64,000 bases of DNA from Gammaproteobacteria bacterium (GCA_012960755.1 DUAT01000119.1:124001-188000); one strand, 5' to 3'. Positions 36,156 through 44,839 are shown, counted from the first letter of the stretch. A program made the numbers and translations. The notes: generated by a model from the sequence alone, not told the origin.

Positions 36156-36469
36156 CGAAGGCGCGACCGAAGATTACCTGTACCTGGCTATCACTATAGT
36201 CGTTGTTATCACCACCCAGTCGGCACAACGATACTCTTAACCCCTCGAATGTTTTGTTTGGGAATAAAATTCACTAACTCTGCAACAGCCTCATTTCCCT
36301 ACAGTGCGGACGCACCATCCTTCAGGATTTCAATCCGCCTGTGACGACGATTTCTTCCATCCTGTTCTTCCTCCTGTGCAAGCAGCGGTGGGCTGACTGC
36401 CAGGAGTGTGGTTACTGCTAAAACACAAGTTCTACCAACCATGCCGATACCTCGCAGGTGTTCTTTCAT
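36155..36469 (-). pseudogene. decayed TonB-dependent receptor (5' end, internally deleted)
   Basis: The minus strand begins at ATG 36469 with a signal peptide (LAVTTLLAVSPPLLAQ). The TonB-box-like stretch EEIVVTGG lies in a neighbouring frame, and about 70 residues of plug domain are missing before RIEILKDGASAL. That motif is the end of a plug; the expected Tyr codon is TAG, followed in frame by GNEAVAELVNFI. Another frame then gives DNNDYSDSQVQVIFG, again receptor-like. So one deletion, at least two frame changes and a nonsense codon have hit this gene. Nothing else is coded in 35975-36626. Confidence 0.65.
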
Positions 36470-36594
36470 GGTAGCGTTGTATGGCTAACACCTGGATCCA
36501 GGTCCTAAAATAGGACTCAGAATTCACGATGAAGGCAAAAGCCTTTTGGCAGCGAACAATGATAACCTGTAGTCAGGCAGACAGTCGCTTGGTA

Positions 36595-36636
36595 ACGGGA
36601 ATAGTCACAGTGATGTTCATTTTGGGTCAGTTTGCG
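36595..36636. repeat. dispersed intergenic repeat, copy B
   Basis: This 42-nt stretch matches 23163-23205 (first 15 bases identical, then ATTTTGG and GTTTGCG blocks). It overlaps the stop codon and last two or three codons of the AmpG-like transporter, whose tail may therefore derive from the repeat. Confidence 0.5.
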
Positions 36637-37973
36637 TGACTGACATTTGCAGCTGCCAGATCGACTTCTGAATCCAATCTCTTCAGATGCTGTTGGTGGG
36701 ATTGCGAATTCAAGAACCACAAAAAAACCAGCATTGCGCTATCGGCAATCGCGACGGTATAGAAGAGCTGGTTGTATTCCAGGATTTGGTCGATCACACC
36801 TGCCATTGCGACGCCGATGGTATCCGAGAAATTTGAAATCGCCATATAGAGCGCAAATTGACTCGCCGCGACGCGTTGCCAGCACAAACCCATACAGATT
36901 GAAAAAAATGCAATCGTGATCGTAACGACCAGAATATCCCTCAGAATGATGTATGTGACCATCACTGCTTTGATAGACCAGAGATCGGGCATCGCACCCA
37001 TGAACACCGTCAGCAGGATCAGAGGGATTATCGCCATCAATATACTGCGTGTATGGCCCAGCCTGTCGATCACCGTTGCACCAACGATCATGCCCAGAAT
37101 TCCACTGGTCAACCTGGACAGGGCCATTAACTGGGAGTAGTCGGTATCCAGCCAACCCAGATCACCAACAGTGAGCACTGGCATGATGACATACAGAATG
37201 CCTTCACCTATCCAGAGTACGAAGAAACAAATCGTCGCCAGTAGACTCATGGGTAAACTAACCGCCTTAAACAGGCTTCTGGCAATACTGCCCCAACTGG
37301 TTAATTGAAGCTTTTTGCCTAAAGCTGAAGCCTTGCCAGACGTCCACGGTAGTAACCGTTCACCAGGTCGTTCGCGAAGAAACAGGGGGAATATGATAAT
37401 CAAGCCAAGGAACCCGGCAACAATCAGTATTGCGACACTGAAACCATAGGCACTGAGCACAATACTCCCAATAGCAGCGGCTACAGCTCCCCCAATCGCC
37501 TTGCTACCCCACATGAATCCATTGGCCCGGGCCTGCTGATCGGTTGGCAGTAAATCTATGGCCAATCCGTCGACAGCCACATCCTGAAAAGACGCGCACA
37601 AATTGACTAAAAAACCTGCCCAGGCGAGGGCTAATATATTGTTCACGGGGTCGGGGATGGTTGCCATCAGCATGAAACTGATTAGCAGGCTGATCTGTCC
37701 TCCCAGAACCCACGGCCTTCTTCGGCCCATGGGTAAGAAACTGAAGCGATCCATTATTGGGCCTGTTATGAGTTTAAAGCTCCATGGCAACCAGGCAATT
37801 GTCAGGAATATGCTGATCTCGGCTGTCCCCTTTCCCTGGGCAACCAGCCACGCTGGCAGGGCGACTGCCAACAACCCGTTAGGCAGGCCTTGCGCCAGGT
37901 ACAGGGCAGAAAAAGAAACATAACGCAGTACACTACTCTCAGACAAAACGGGTAGCTGGTTCGGGTTTTTCAA
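36627..37973 (-). CDS. AmpG-like MFS transporter (PAT family)
   Basis: A 448-residue permease with about twelve membrane helices. The N-terminal region YLAQGLPNGLLAVALPAWL and the LPWSFKLITGPIMDRF and GRRRPWVLGGQ motifs match the AmpG/PAT branch of the major facilitator superfamily, whose members carry muropeptides, acetyl-CoA or siderophore complexes. SFQDVAVDGLAIDLLP is also typical. The start is TTG 37973. Its 3' end touches repeat copy B, and the TonB-receptor remnant lies beyond. A receptor and such a permease side by side would suit import of a chelate; here the receptor is dead. Confidence 0.85.
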   Translation of the reverse strand: MKNPNQLPVLSESSVLRYVSFSALYLAQGLPNGLLAVALPAWLVAQGKGTAEISIFLTIAWLPWSFKLITGPIMDRFSFLPMGRRRPWVLGGQISLLISFMLMATIPDPVNNILALAWAGFLVNLCASFQDVAVDGLAIDLLPTDQQARANGFMWGSKAIGGAVAAAIGSIVLSAYGFSVAILIVAGFLGLIIIFPLFLRERPGERLLPWTSGKASALGKKLQLTSWGSIARSLFKAVSLPMSLLATICFFVLWIGEGILYVIMPVLTVGDLGWLDTDYSQLMALSRLTSGILGMIVGATVIDRLGHTRSILMAIIPLILLTVFMGAMPDLWSIKAVMVTYIILRDILVVTITIAFFSICMGLCWQRVAASQFALYMAISNFSDTIGVAMAGVIDQILEYNQLFYTVAIADSAMLVFLWFLNSQSHQQHLKRLDSEVDLAAANVSHAN

Positions 37974-38312
37974 AATTGGCTTCTTAGTCTGAATGTGATG
38001 ACGCTACAGCAATACAAACACGCTGCTCGTCAATTCTTTACATGAGAGTTTATACTAACAAGGGTATGTGTTCTGCCGTAAATTGCATTATCGGTCTTGC
38101 GGCAGGGCGCCAATAGAAATATGGACGTCTATTTGGGGTTCCGGAATGCAAGGGATTCTACCGTACAATGAAGACTGACAGTAAGTTTGTCCATCTACAA
38201 CGAGTGTAATCAGTTGCCTGCGTATTTGACTCGCAGCCAGGAGTTCAGAGATTACCTGGATTCTCTGCGAGATTAAAACACCCCTAAGCCACGACCGCAG
38301 CCAATTACTTTT
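37974..38312. other. intergenic interval
   Basis: 339 bases upstream of the AmpG-like gene. Near 38214 the + strand has an open stretch reading LPAYLTRSQEFRDYLDSLRD before a TAA at 38274-38276. It looks protein-like and may be the 3' end of a lost gene, but I cannot place it in a family. No RNA gene or promoter could be supported. Confidence 0.3.
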
Positions 38313-38816
38313 TTAAGCTGCATCGTCCTCACCGAATCCACCACTTAGAAATAGAAAAGCTGCGATCAAAAGAAGAATCAGCAAAGCCATGAGATAGCGC
38401 CCTGCAATGCCATCACCCCCAAGAATAACGTTCCAAGCCAGCAGTATGTTACCGATAAGAACAAACAACGGGTTAGCGAGCACATAAACCTTGGGAAGCA
38501 GTGGTACTGCAAATAGCGGAAGATTGAAGCGTCGAAGCGCCTTTAAGTAGCTCCAGTACCCTGCCACCCACATAGCCAGGAGGGCTAGACTGGAAGCACG
38601 CCATGTAGTAGAAATAGCGATGCCATTAGCATGCAGTACTATTGGTAGCAGACTGCCACCAAGCACGAAAAGTCCAATCAGGGCCACATCAGCCATGAAC
38701 TTTTGTCTCAGTTTCGAGTGTTGTGTCTGACTTCTGAGCGCACCGATTATCATCGAGAATCCAACGAATGCGGCGGAAATTTCAGCAAATACGAAAAGAG
38801 AGTCTTGATGCTCCAT
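38313..38816 (-). CDS. small integral membrane protein of unknown function
   Basis: A 167-residue protein with about five hydrophobic segments: FAEISAAFVGFSMIIGAL, VALIGLFVLGGSLLPIVL, SLALLAMWVAGYW, ANPLFVLIGNILLAWNVI and LMALLILLLIAAFLFL. The tail is acidic (GEDDAA). I recognise no family. The ATG lies 5 nt past the stop of a truncated Tat-signal reading frame on the same strand, so it may once have been second in an operon. Confidence 0.6.
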   Translation of the reverse strand: MEHQDSLFVFAEISAAFVGFSMIIGALRSQTQHSKLRQKFMADVALIGLFVLGGSLLPIVLHANGIAISTTWRASSLALLAMWVAGYWSYLKALRRFNLPLFAVPLLPKVYVLANPLFVLIGNILLAWNVILGGDGIAGRYLMALLILLLIAAFLFLSGGFGEDDAA

Positions 38817-38821
38817 TGTCT

Positions 38822-39071
38822 TTATCTATTCTCCAAACATTTCAGTGAATAACAGTGTTTGATTGCATAGGTCGACGCGCCAAGCCAGGCACGACCCCAC
38901 CTCAACCAATAGATTTTGATTGTTAACTTATCCTTTTTGTTGACGCTTGACCATGCAGTTGAGGCCCCGGTCACACTCAATGCACCCATTGCCGATGCCG
39001 TTTTAAGTAAGTCTCGACGTGAGATACTGACATCGCTTTTGATTAAGGATTCGTTGGTTTTTTTTGGTCAT
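38822..39071 (-). pseudogene. 5' fragment of a Tat-exported protein with homopolymer frameshift
   Basis: The minus strand has ATG 39071 followed by ACC and a run of eight A. With seven A the frame would run into LIKSDVSISRRDLLKTASAM, a textbook twin-arginine signal, then GALSVTGASTAWSS. With eight A the start and the signal are out of frame. After the signal only about 35 codons remain before TAA at 38822, with no domain. I read this as the front end of a lost flavo- or metalloenzyme gene. Confidence 0.5.
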
Positions 39072-39282
39072 GAAAGTCAATCTTCCCTGCAAACTGTGAT
39101 GATAGCCCTACTATATTGAATCTGGTGCGATTGCTCAATTTCGCCGACACCTGTTTTTAGATTGACTCCTTCACAGAGGTTTAAATCGGTGGTGAACCCG
39201 CTATTCGATTCGGGAACAAACTGATTCAAGATTCGTGAAAAAATGGGTAAAGTGATCCCTAGTCGAATAAAGAGGTCGCGTA

Positions 39283-39999
39283 ATGGGTATTCTGGTACAA
39301 CGTGAGTTTAGTGTTGCTAAAGATCATCGGGCGGAGTTCGAGCGTCAAAGTCGTCTTGGACTCTGGGAGAATATGAGATTCAACGGTGCTCAAATGATTG
39401 GCTTTGGGAATTGGGCATTTGGCGGTGATGGTGACGTAGTTGTTACCCACTCTGTGTACGAAAACTTCGATCATTGGACCGCGACACGACCCTGGGGTGT
39501 TTTTACCACTGAGGAGGCTCGCATCGAGGAAACTCAGACTATCCGTCAGGTGTTCGCTGGTCGCCCTCGGCTGATAGAAAAATCTCGCGCCACATTGATT
39601 GAATATGATTCTGAAATTTCCTCCCCTGAACCAAAATGGCGATCAGTGGGCGAAGCGCTGGCTCCGTTACCACAGAGTTTTGGGGCTCAATCCGTTATTG
39701 CTGAGACCCGCTTCCAGCCGGAAGACGAAGAGCAGTTTAAAACACTAACGATTGACGCATTGTGGCCATGGTATGTCGAGAATGGCGCCAGACCACTGAT
39801 TTATGGCTGGGACCCTTTGGCGTCACCGGGAAATGTAATCACCTATATTGCATTCAAGGATGTCAGTCATTTTCAAGATCTGTGGCGGCCAGATCAATCG
39901 ATCAAACAGAGCTGGTCGCTTCGCGACGGAATTGCAGCCCGGCAGTCGACTCGATTACTAATGGTGACGACCCGTTATGGCGCAGATAGCAGTAGCTAG
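39283..39999 (+). CDS. uncharacterised protein, possibly NIPSNAP/dimeric alpha-beta barrel-like
   Basis: A 238-residue protein without signal peptide. GAGG lies 6 nt before the ATG. Two halves have similar texture: GILVQREFSVAKDHRAEFER with GDVVVTHSVYENFDHWTATR, then AQSVIAETRFQPEDEEQFKT with NVITYIAFKDVSHFQDLWRP. That suggests two ferredoxin-like modules as in NIPSNAP or EthD proteins, but no family motif is definite. The stop codon TAG (39997-39999) lies inside the left terminal repeat of a MITE-like element, so the original C-terminus may have been different. Confidence 0.6.
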   Translation: MGILVQREFSVAKDHRAEFERQSRLGLWENMRFNGAQMIGFGNWAFGGDGDVVVTHSVYENFDHWTATRPWGVFTTEEARIEETQTIRQVFAGRPRLIEKSRATLIEYDSEISSPEPKWRSVGEALAPLPQSFGAQSVIAETRFQPEDEEQFKTLTIDALWPWYVENGARPLIYGWDPLASPGNVITYIAFKDVSHFQDLWRPDQSIKQSWSLRDGIAARQSTRLLMVTTRYGADSSS

Positions 40000-40122
40000 T
40001 GCCTATCCATAAATGATTATGTGTGCTTTTCCAGTCACGTTTTGTGCTATTAAAATAGACTCAATATGGGCAAAGTAGGGTGCTGAAGTCGAAATTTACC
40101 TATTTATGGATAAGCACTAGCT
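39994..40122. mobile_element. 129-bp MITE-like element with 21-bp terminal inverted repeats
   Basis: The left end (39994-40014) contains AGTGCCTATCCATAAAT and the right end (40102-40122) is its reverse complement with one mismatch (AGTGCTTATCCATAAAT). The full imperfect inverted repeat is 21 bp, including AGCT at the outer ends. The 87 internal bases have no reading frame. The size and structure fit a non-autonomous derivative of an insertion sequence; no transposase lies in the window. A CTAG-type target repeat is possible because CTAG occurs at both ends. Confidence 0.7.
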
Positions 40123-40151
40123 AACCAGAAAATGGGGTAATCCGGCGCAAC

Positions 40152-41552
40152 TTATGGCCAAACCGGCGGATGCGTTCCGGGTGGCACCGACGGCCGCGCC
40201 CAGCGCCATCGCGTTTCTGAAAATGATGCGGCGTGGGGCATGGCCAGCAGTGTGCCGTAGCCCGCGTCATAGGCCCGCAGATAACGGGTCAGTGGTCTTA
40301 AATCGCCTTTACCGAAGGTAAGATGATCCAGGTGATCCCGCTGGCCCATCGACCTCAACCAGTTGGCGGTTTGTGCGAGAGAAATCCGGACATGCCAGCT
40401 CCCGCCCTGCTCAGCTCTTTTCAGTAGGGCGACCTGTGCGGCGAAAGCCATTAAGAAGCCGGAGGCATAGTCCAGTATCTGCACCGGCATCGCCTTCGGC
40501 CCTGCAGCCCCGAAGGCGGCTGCCTCAGCATGATTGAATCCTGTTGCTGTCTGCACGAGGGAATCGAAACCCCTGCGGGATGACCAGGGGCCCCGGTGAC
40601 CGTAGGCAGAAAGTGATACGTAGACCAAACCCGGCACCCGCCTGCAAAGATCATGCGCACCAAATCCAAGGTCGTCCAGACCGCCTGGACGATAACCCTG
40701 AACGAAGACATCGGACTGCTGCGCCAGTGTTCTGAGTGCCGCGATCCCATTCTCTGACCTCAGATCGACGTGGGCGGACAACTTACCGCGGCTGGTGTCA
40801 ATGATGCTGTCTATATTCGGCAGTTGAGGCGCGTTGATCAGCATGACATCCGCGCCATAGGCTGCGAGCGTTCTGCCGCAAATGGGTCCCGCAAGAATGC
40901 GTGTCAGATCCAGCACCTTGATGTGAGTGAGTGGTTGCTCACCGGTTGTTATAGCAGGTAAAGGAAGCGGCGCGGATTCAGCCACCTTCTCGATCGAGAT
41001 CAGGGGCTCACTGTTCAGCATCTGAGCCTGGGGGTGGATGTCCCATTGTTCAAAGGACCGTGAAAATGAGGCCACCAGCCCATGCGCTGCCGCTGCGGTT
41101 TCAAAGTCTTCGCCCTGCCAGGATTGCAGTGCCTTTTCTACATCGTTTTTCTCTGTTTTGTCAGCTTCGGGCAATCCCAGCAGGTTGAGGATGCCGTCGC
41201 GATGATGTTCAAAATTTGCATGTATGCGCACATGGCCGTCCCGACAGGGGTATAACCCGGAGAACTTTGCCCAGGCATCAGGTACACGATCATCGATACT
41301 GAAATAACCTGTGCACTCCAACTCTGCAGCATTCATATCAACGCTGACGTGTTGCCTCGCACCGGTTCTTTTGAACCAGATTTCTGCGGCGGCAAGTGCG
41401 GCGGCTGAAATACTGGTTTGAGCAGCCACACCAACATGGAATGATGTTGCAAAGACAGGTACTTGTTCAGGGGTCTCAATATAGTTCAGTGCCTCTTCAT
41501 CAAGGCCTGAATCCCGCCAGAGTTGGCTGAGTTGGTTAATTGAATTTGTCAT
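40152..41552 (-). CDS. CaiB/BaiF family CoA transferase (class III)
   Basis: A 466-residue class III CoA transferase. Clear family parts: LTHIKVLDLTRILAGPICGR, GADVMLINAPQLP, a DLRSENGIAALRTLAQQSDV stretch, VFVQGYRPGGLDDLGFG and VYVSLSAYGHRGPWSSRRGF, then a C-terminal PPGTHPPVW. The N-terminal ~210 residues look like a second, partial module of the same fold, placed before the start of the classic core. These enzymes move CoA between carboxylic acids. The 3' end is 29 nt from the MITE. The region around SETRWRWARPS departs slightly from the usual SETP pattern. Confidence 0.85.
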   Translation of the reverse strand: MTNSINQLSQLWRDSGLDEEALNYIETPEQVPVFATSFHVGVAAQTSISAAALAAAEIWFKRTGARQHVSVDMNAAELECTGYFSIDDRVPDAWAKFSGLYPCRDGHVRIHANFEHHRDGILNLLGLPEADKTEKNDVEKALQSWQGEDFETAAAAHGLVASFSRSFEQWDIHPQAQMLNSEPLISIEKVAESAPLPLPAITTGEQPLTHIKVLDLTRILAGPICGRTLAAYGADVMLINAPQLPNIDSIIDTSRGKLSAHVDLRSENGIAALRTLAQQSDVFVQGYRPGGLDDLGFGAHDLCRRVPGLVYVSLSAYGHRGPWSSRRGFDSLVQTATGFNHAEAAAFGAAGPKAMPVQILDYASGFLMAFAAQVALLKRAEQGGSWHVRISLAQTANWLRSMGQRDHLDHLTFGKGDLRPLTRYLRAYDAGYGTLLAMPHAASFSETRWRWARPSVPPGTHPPVWP

Positions 41553-41800
41553 AGATGTACAATCTGATCCTGGGGTACAAACTAGTTTTTGATTACTTTG
41601 TCAGGCTCTTTCCCTCTGAGTAAATATGTTTGTTTAAATAGATAAACTTTTCCTCTGGGCCAATTAAGCCCTTCCAGAGTCTTACATGCGCTGATCGAAA
41701 CAATACCATTAATCCTACACTCACCCGTTATAGGCTTGTCCGAATCCACTATTAATTTCAAGTCGATCGACCCCCAGGACTGGGAGCTGGAAATATGATT
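41553..41800. other. AT-rich intergenic interval
   Basis: 248 bases upstream of the CoA transferase gene. It is visibly richer in A and T than the surrounding genes and should contain that gene's promoter. No motif, hairpin or reading frame stands out. Confidence 0.35.
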
Positions 41801-42322
41801 TCACAGGCGTGATAATATCACTTCGTGCATTTTTTCACTGCCATCAATCCAGTCTCCCGGCACATCTCCTCTTACACCAAGTAGGTCCGGATATATCTTA
41901 TTGCCCTGAATCTCTAAACTGGTCTTTTTTTTCCCAACGGCAGTGATTAGTGGCGTCCCGAATTGCATGAACCACTCCAATGTAGATTGTTTAAGAGACA
42001 AATCATGAGTTTCATCTATGCCAATACTACCGAACGTGAGCGAGTCAATATTCTTATCTGCAATCGACACTTCATATTTTACTCCAGATAAATACATTCC
42101 TTCTTTTTGTATTACATTTTCAACAACGGGTTTTATCTTTAACAATACCCCATTTACTACCATTTTGCCGTCAGTTTCAGAAAAGCTGATATCGTTTTGT
42201 GTAGCAATATTCTGCACTCCTTGTGAAACCAATTTATCAATATAGTCGACATTATCACCCGCATAGGAATGAATTGAGAGTAAAACGATTACGGAGGAGA
42301 TGTACAATAGGTGCTTGTTCAT
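41801..42322 (-). CDS. AT-rich exported protein of unknown function
   Basis: From ATG 42322 the protein has 173 residues with a good signal peptide (KHLLYISSVIVLLSIHSYA). The mature part has alternating strands (MVVNGVLLKIKPVVENVIQ, MYLSGVKYEVSIA, LTFGSIGIDETHD) and ends NKIYPDLLGVRGDVPGDW. I recognise no named family. Codons are biased to A and T compared with both neighbours, and the gene sits between a MITE-bordered CoA transferase and a broken HNH gene, so horizontal arrival is likely. An upstream in-frame ATG (42343) would put 7 residues before the signal and is less likely. Confidence 0.6.
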   Translation of the reverse strand: MNKHLLYISSVIVLLSIHSYAGDNVDYIDKLVSQGVQNIATQNDISFSETDGKMVVNGVLLKIKPVVENVIQKEGMYLSGVKYEVSIADKNIDSLTFGSIGIDETHDLSLKQSTLEWFMQFGTPLITAVGKKKTSLEIQGNKIYPDLLGVRGDVPGDWIDGSEKMHEVILSRL

Positions 42323-42349
42323 TTGGTTTGTACCAGCTGCCAATTGCAG

Positions 42350-43020
42350 CTACGTTGAGAATTGCACAGCACAGGCGAGTTGGTGCGGATGTATTGGCAG
42401 AGCATCAATGGCACGACAATACGTTCGCTTGGCTCATATCGTTACCCCGGTCAATGTCAGGTAATGTCAAAAGAAGTTACTGACTTCATGCTGAATTCAC
42501 TTGTCGGCGATGTCAAGGTTGATTTAGCCGCTGTAACCTCAATAACCCGCCTTGGCTCGAGGTTATCTGTTGATAGAAGGAATCATCGAGCACCTCATAT
42601 TGGTTGCGACCCGTCAACTGAAGACGCTAATGGCCAACCTTTGAATGTCGGAAGAAAGCATAGAGTGGTATCACCACCCTTGAAGCGGGCATTGTTGTCA
42701 AGGGATCGTTGTTGCCGGTTCCCTGGCTGCACTCACGATAAGCGACTGGACGCGCGGGGCTGCCATCAGACCATGTAGAGCATTGGGTGGACGGTGATGA
42801 AACCAGCCTGGCCAATACGATGATGATCTGTTCCAAACACCATCGTTTGCTGCATGAAGGTGAGTTCACCATTCACAAGGACTTCGAGGACAAGCGGTAC
42901 TTCCGCAACAACACCGGCAAGATCATTCCTGATGCACCCGGGGTCAAAACGTTTGATTATGATGATGACGAGATTGATCTTGAAACAGCATTAGCAATTT
43001 TTCTGACATACCACCGCAGT
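42350..43020 (+). pseudogene. broken DUF222/13E12-type HNH endonuclease
   Basis: Pieces of a DUF222-HNH protein lie in several frames. The best are TEDANGQPLNVGRK, RALLSRDRCCRFPGCTH and, in another frame, VEHWVDGDETSLANTMMICS with KHHRLLHEGEF. The join falls at the first HNH histidines: where D-A-H-H-V is expected, about 14 extra bases interrupt it, destroying the site and shifting the frame. Upstream, RRVGADVLAEH recalls the DUF222 helix, but in yet another frame. A copy of the acyl-CoA synthetase 3' end (42537-42613) is inserted in the middle. Such genes often travel as repeated elements. Confidence 0.7.
42537..42613. repeat. direct repeat copy 1 (extra copy of acyl-CoA synthetase 3' end)
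   Basis: These 77 bases match 43023-43098 with about four differences, one of them an inserted T. The second copy is the true end of the acyl-CoA synthetase gene (last 24 codons and stop). Copy 1 lies inside the HNH pseudogene. The left part holds an imperfect palindrome starting AACCCG and ending GAGGTT. Confidence 0.85.
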
Positions 43021-43022
43021 AC

Positions 43023-43098
43023 CCTCAATAACCCGCCTGGCCCGAGGTTATCTGTTGGTAGAAGGAATCATCGAGCACCTCATATTGGTTGCGACCCG
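43023..43098. repeat. direct repeat copy 2 (native acyl-CoA synthetase 3' end)
   Basis: This copy includes the stop codon (43025-43027) and final codons of the gene on the minus strand. Together with copy 1 it brackets about 410 bp that carry the HNH domain fragment. Confidence 0.85.
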
Positions 43099-44839
43099 GT
43101 TTTAATACGTAAATCGTATCCGTGCATTTATCGGGATGATAAGCCGCTTCTCGCAGGTCCAGCTTCTGCAGCTTGAATGTTCCGGTTAGCGGCAGATCCG
43201 GTAGGATGCGGAGGAAGATTGGTCGGGCATAGCTGGCCAGCTCACGGGTCACCAGTGCTGATATTGTAACGGAATCAAATTCGAATCCATTGTGCATAAC
43301 GATCGCTGCCATACCAGCACGGCCATCGGTGCCGGTGACCTCTACCCCGTAGACATTGCATATTTGCACTGACGGATGTTGATTGATGATCTCACCGATC
43401 TCGTTGGTCGAGCAGTTCTCACCTTTCCAGCGAAACGTATCCCCCACCCGGTCAACGAATTGATAATGTTTGAACCCAAAAGCGAAACCGGCATCTACAG
43501 ACTTAACCAGATCGCCGGTATTAAAATATGCATCATCCTGTTTGAAAACGTTGCGCAGTATCTTCTTCTCAGTAGCCTCCCTGTCAGTGTATCCCTCGAA
43601 TTCTGACGCTGCGGTGATGGGCCCAAGGAGTAAACCGGGTTCGCCTTTCGCGACCCGTCTGCACCAACCGGCTTCATCTCGAATGATCGTGTCCGTGCCT
43701 ACATCGTACTCGACCATGGCGGGTGGAATAATTGCAGTGCCGATGGTGCAATCCCGGTTGAACAGATTCATAAACCCTGTATTGCCTTCCGATGCGCCAT
43801 AAAACTCGACAATGCGCTGAATACCAAATCGATTCTTGAACGCCATCCAGATGTCGGGTCGCAAACCGTTGCCAGTCATTTTGACCAGAGGATTGTCAGC
43901 ATCATTCGGTTGTTCGGGTTGGGCGAGTAAATAGCGACACAACTCACCGATATAGATGAAGCTGTTGCAGGCATGTTCGCGCACGTCGTCGAGAAAATGG
44001 CTGGCAGAAAACCTGCGCCGGAGAAAAACGGTTGCCCCGGCATGTAACACAGGAGAAAAACCGATCAACAATCCTGTCGCATGGTAAAGCGGCAGGCAAA
44101 GATAGAGGCAGTCTTCCGAAGTTACCTTGAATCCGATATTGGCCCCTGCATCCATGCCGGTAACCAGCTTGTTGTGCTTTTGAATTGACGCCTTTGGCAG
44201 CCCCGTGGTTCCGGATGTGAAAATATACATCGCAGGTTCCCGGCGGGTGGTGGGCGGAATGGCACTCGATGGAATAGGATTTGCGCAGTCGCATGCAGCA
44301 CTGAAATCGACCACCCAGTTCGGTGCGGGTTCAGAACCAGCATCGGAGACCCAAAGAAAATCCTCACCTTCTGTCAGTTCACAGTCTCCCTTCACCTCTG
44401 CAACAGCTTGTGCAAGTTCGCTACCCAGAATCAGGGCCTTCGCCCGGGTGGTGTTAAAGCAATGGACGAGTTGAGGACCGCGCAGGTTTGTATTGATCAG
44501 TGACGCCACGGCACCGGCTCGCGAGATGCCGAACAGGTATTGCAGGAATTCGATGCGGTTTTCCATCAGCAGACTGACACAGTCACCGGCAGCTATACCG
44601 CGGTCATGCAGTGATTGCGCAACCTGACTGACACGCTGATCGAGCTCAGCCCAGGTGATGGACTGGCCTTCGAAGATAATTGCGGTTTTCTCGGGGTACG
44701 CCGCGGCTGTTTTGGCCAGGCGTAAACCGAGGTTGTCCACCTCATCTTCGTCAGGTTTGTTTACCACGGCCCGATAGATCACTGGTGCCAGAGAGACGAG
44801 CACCTGTGCAGATGAAATCGCTTCTTTAACAAATGACAT
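43025..44839 (-). CDS. long-chain acyl-CoA synthetase (FadD6/FATP-like)
   Basis: A 604-residue AMP-forming ligase from ATG 44839, which has AAGGAA 6 nt upstream; an ATG 21 nt earlier is less likely. Motifs: the P-loop YIFTSGTTGLPKAS, a substrate region CLPLYHATGLLIGF, VEFYGASEGNTGF, YFNTGDLVKSVDAGF and DRVGDTFRWKGENCSTNEI. This pattern (YGASEGN and FRWKGEN) belongs to the FATP/very-long-chain branch that activates fatty or bile acids to CoA thioesters. The last 24 codons are duplicated downstream inside an HNH pseudogene. It is followed by no intact partner gene. Confidence 0.9.
   Translation of the reverse strand: MSFVKEAISSAQVLVSLAPVIYRAVVNKPDEDEVDNLGLRLAKTAAAYPEKTAIIFEGQSITWAELDQRVSQVAQSLHDRGIAAGDCVSLLMENRIEFLQYLFGISRAGAVASLINTNLRGPQLVHCFNTTRAKALILGSELAQAVAEVKGDCELTEGEDFLWVSDAGSEPAPNWVVDFSAACDCANPIPSSAIPPTTRREPAMYIFTSGTTGLPKASIQKHNKLVTGMDAGANIGFKVTSEDCLYLCLPLYHATGLLIGFSPVLHAGATVFLRRRFSASHFLDDVREHACNSFIYIGELCRYLLAQPEQPNDADNPLVKMTGNGLRPDIWMAFKNRFGIQRIVEFYGASEGNTGFMNLFNRDCTIGTAIIPPAMVEYDVGTDTIIRDEAGWCRRVAKGEPGLLLGPITAASEFEGYTDREATEKKILRNVFKQDDAYFNTGDLVKSVDAGFAFGFKHYQFVDRVGDTFRWKGENCSTNEIGEIINQHPSVQICNVYGVEVTGTDGRAGMAAIVMHNGFEFDSVTISALVTRELASYARPIFLRILPDLPLTGTFKLQKLDLREAAYHPDKCTDTIYVLKPGRNQYEVLDDSFYQQITSGQAGY

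Noticed and set aside
36380..36382. Stop codons in the TonB-receptor region as recoded codons.
   Set aside because: The in-frame stop in the plug motif is TAG, there are further frame changes and a missing plug domain, so decay is the simpler reading.
38916..39119. A 67-codon + strand frame.
   Set aside because: It lies antisense to the Tat-signal remnant, whose protein-like features are far stronger.
42757..42773. CTGCCATCAGACC in the HNH pseudogene matches the SECIS region of the gene at 525, even in the same frame (C-H-Q-T).
   Set aside because: Only 13 contiguous bases match, no GTCTGA arm follows, there is no TGA before it and no GrdB-like protein around it. Probably chance.
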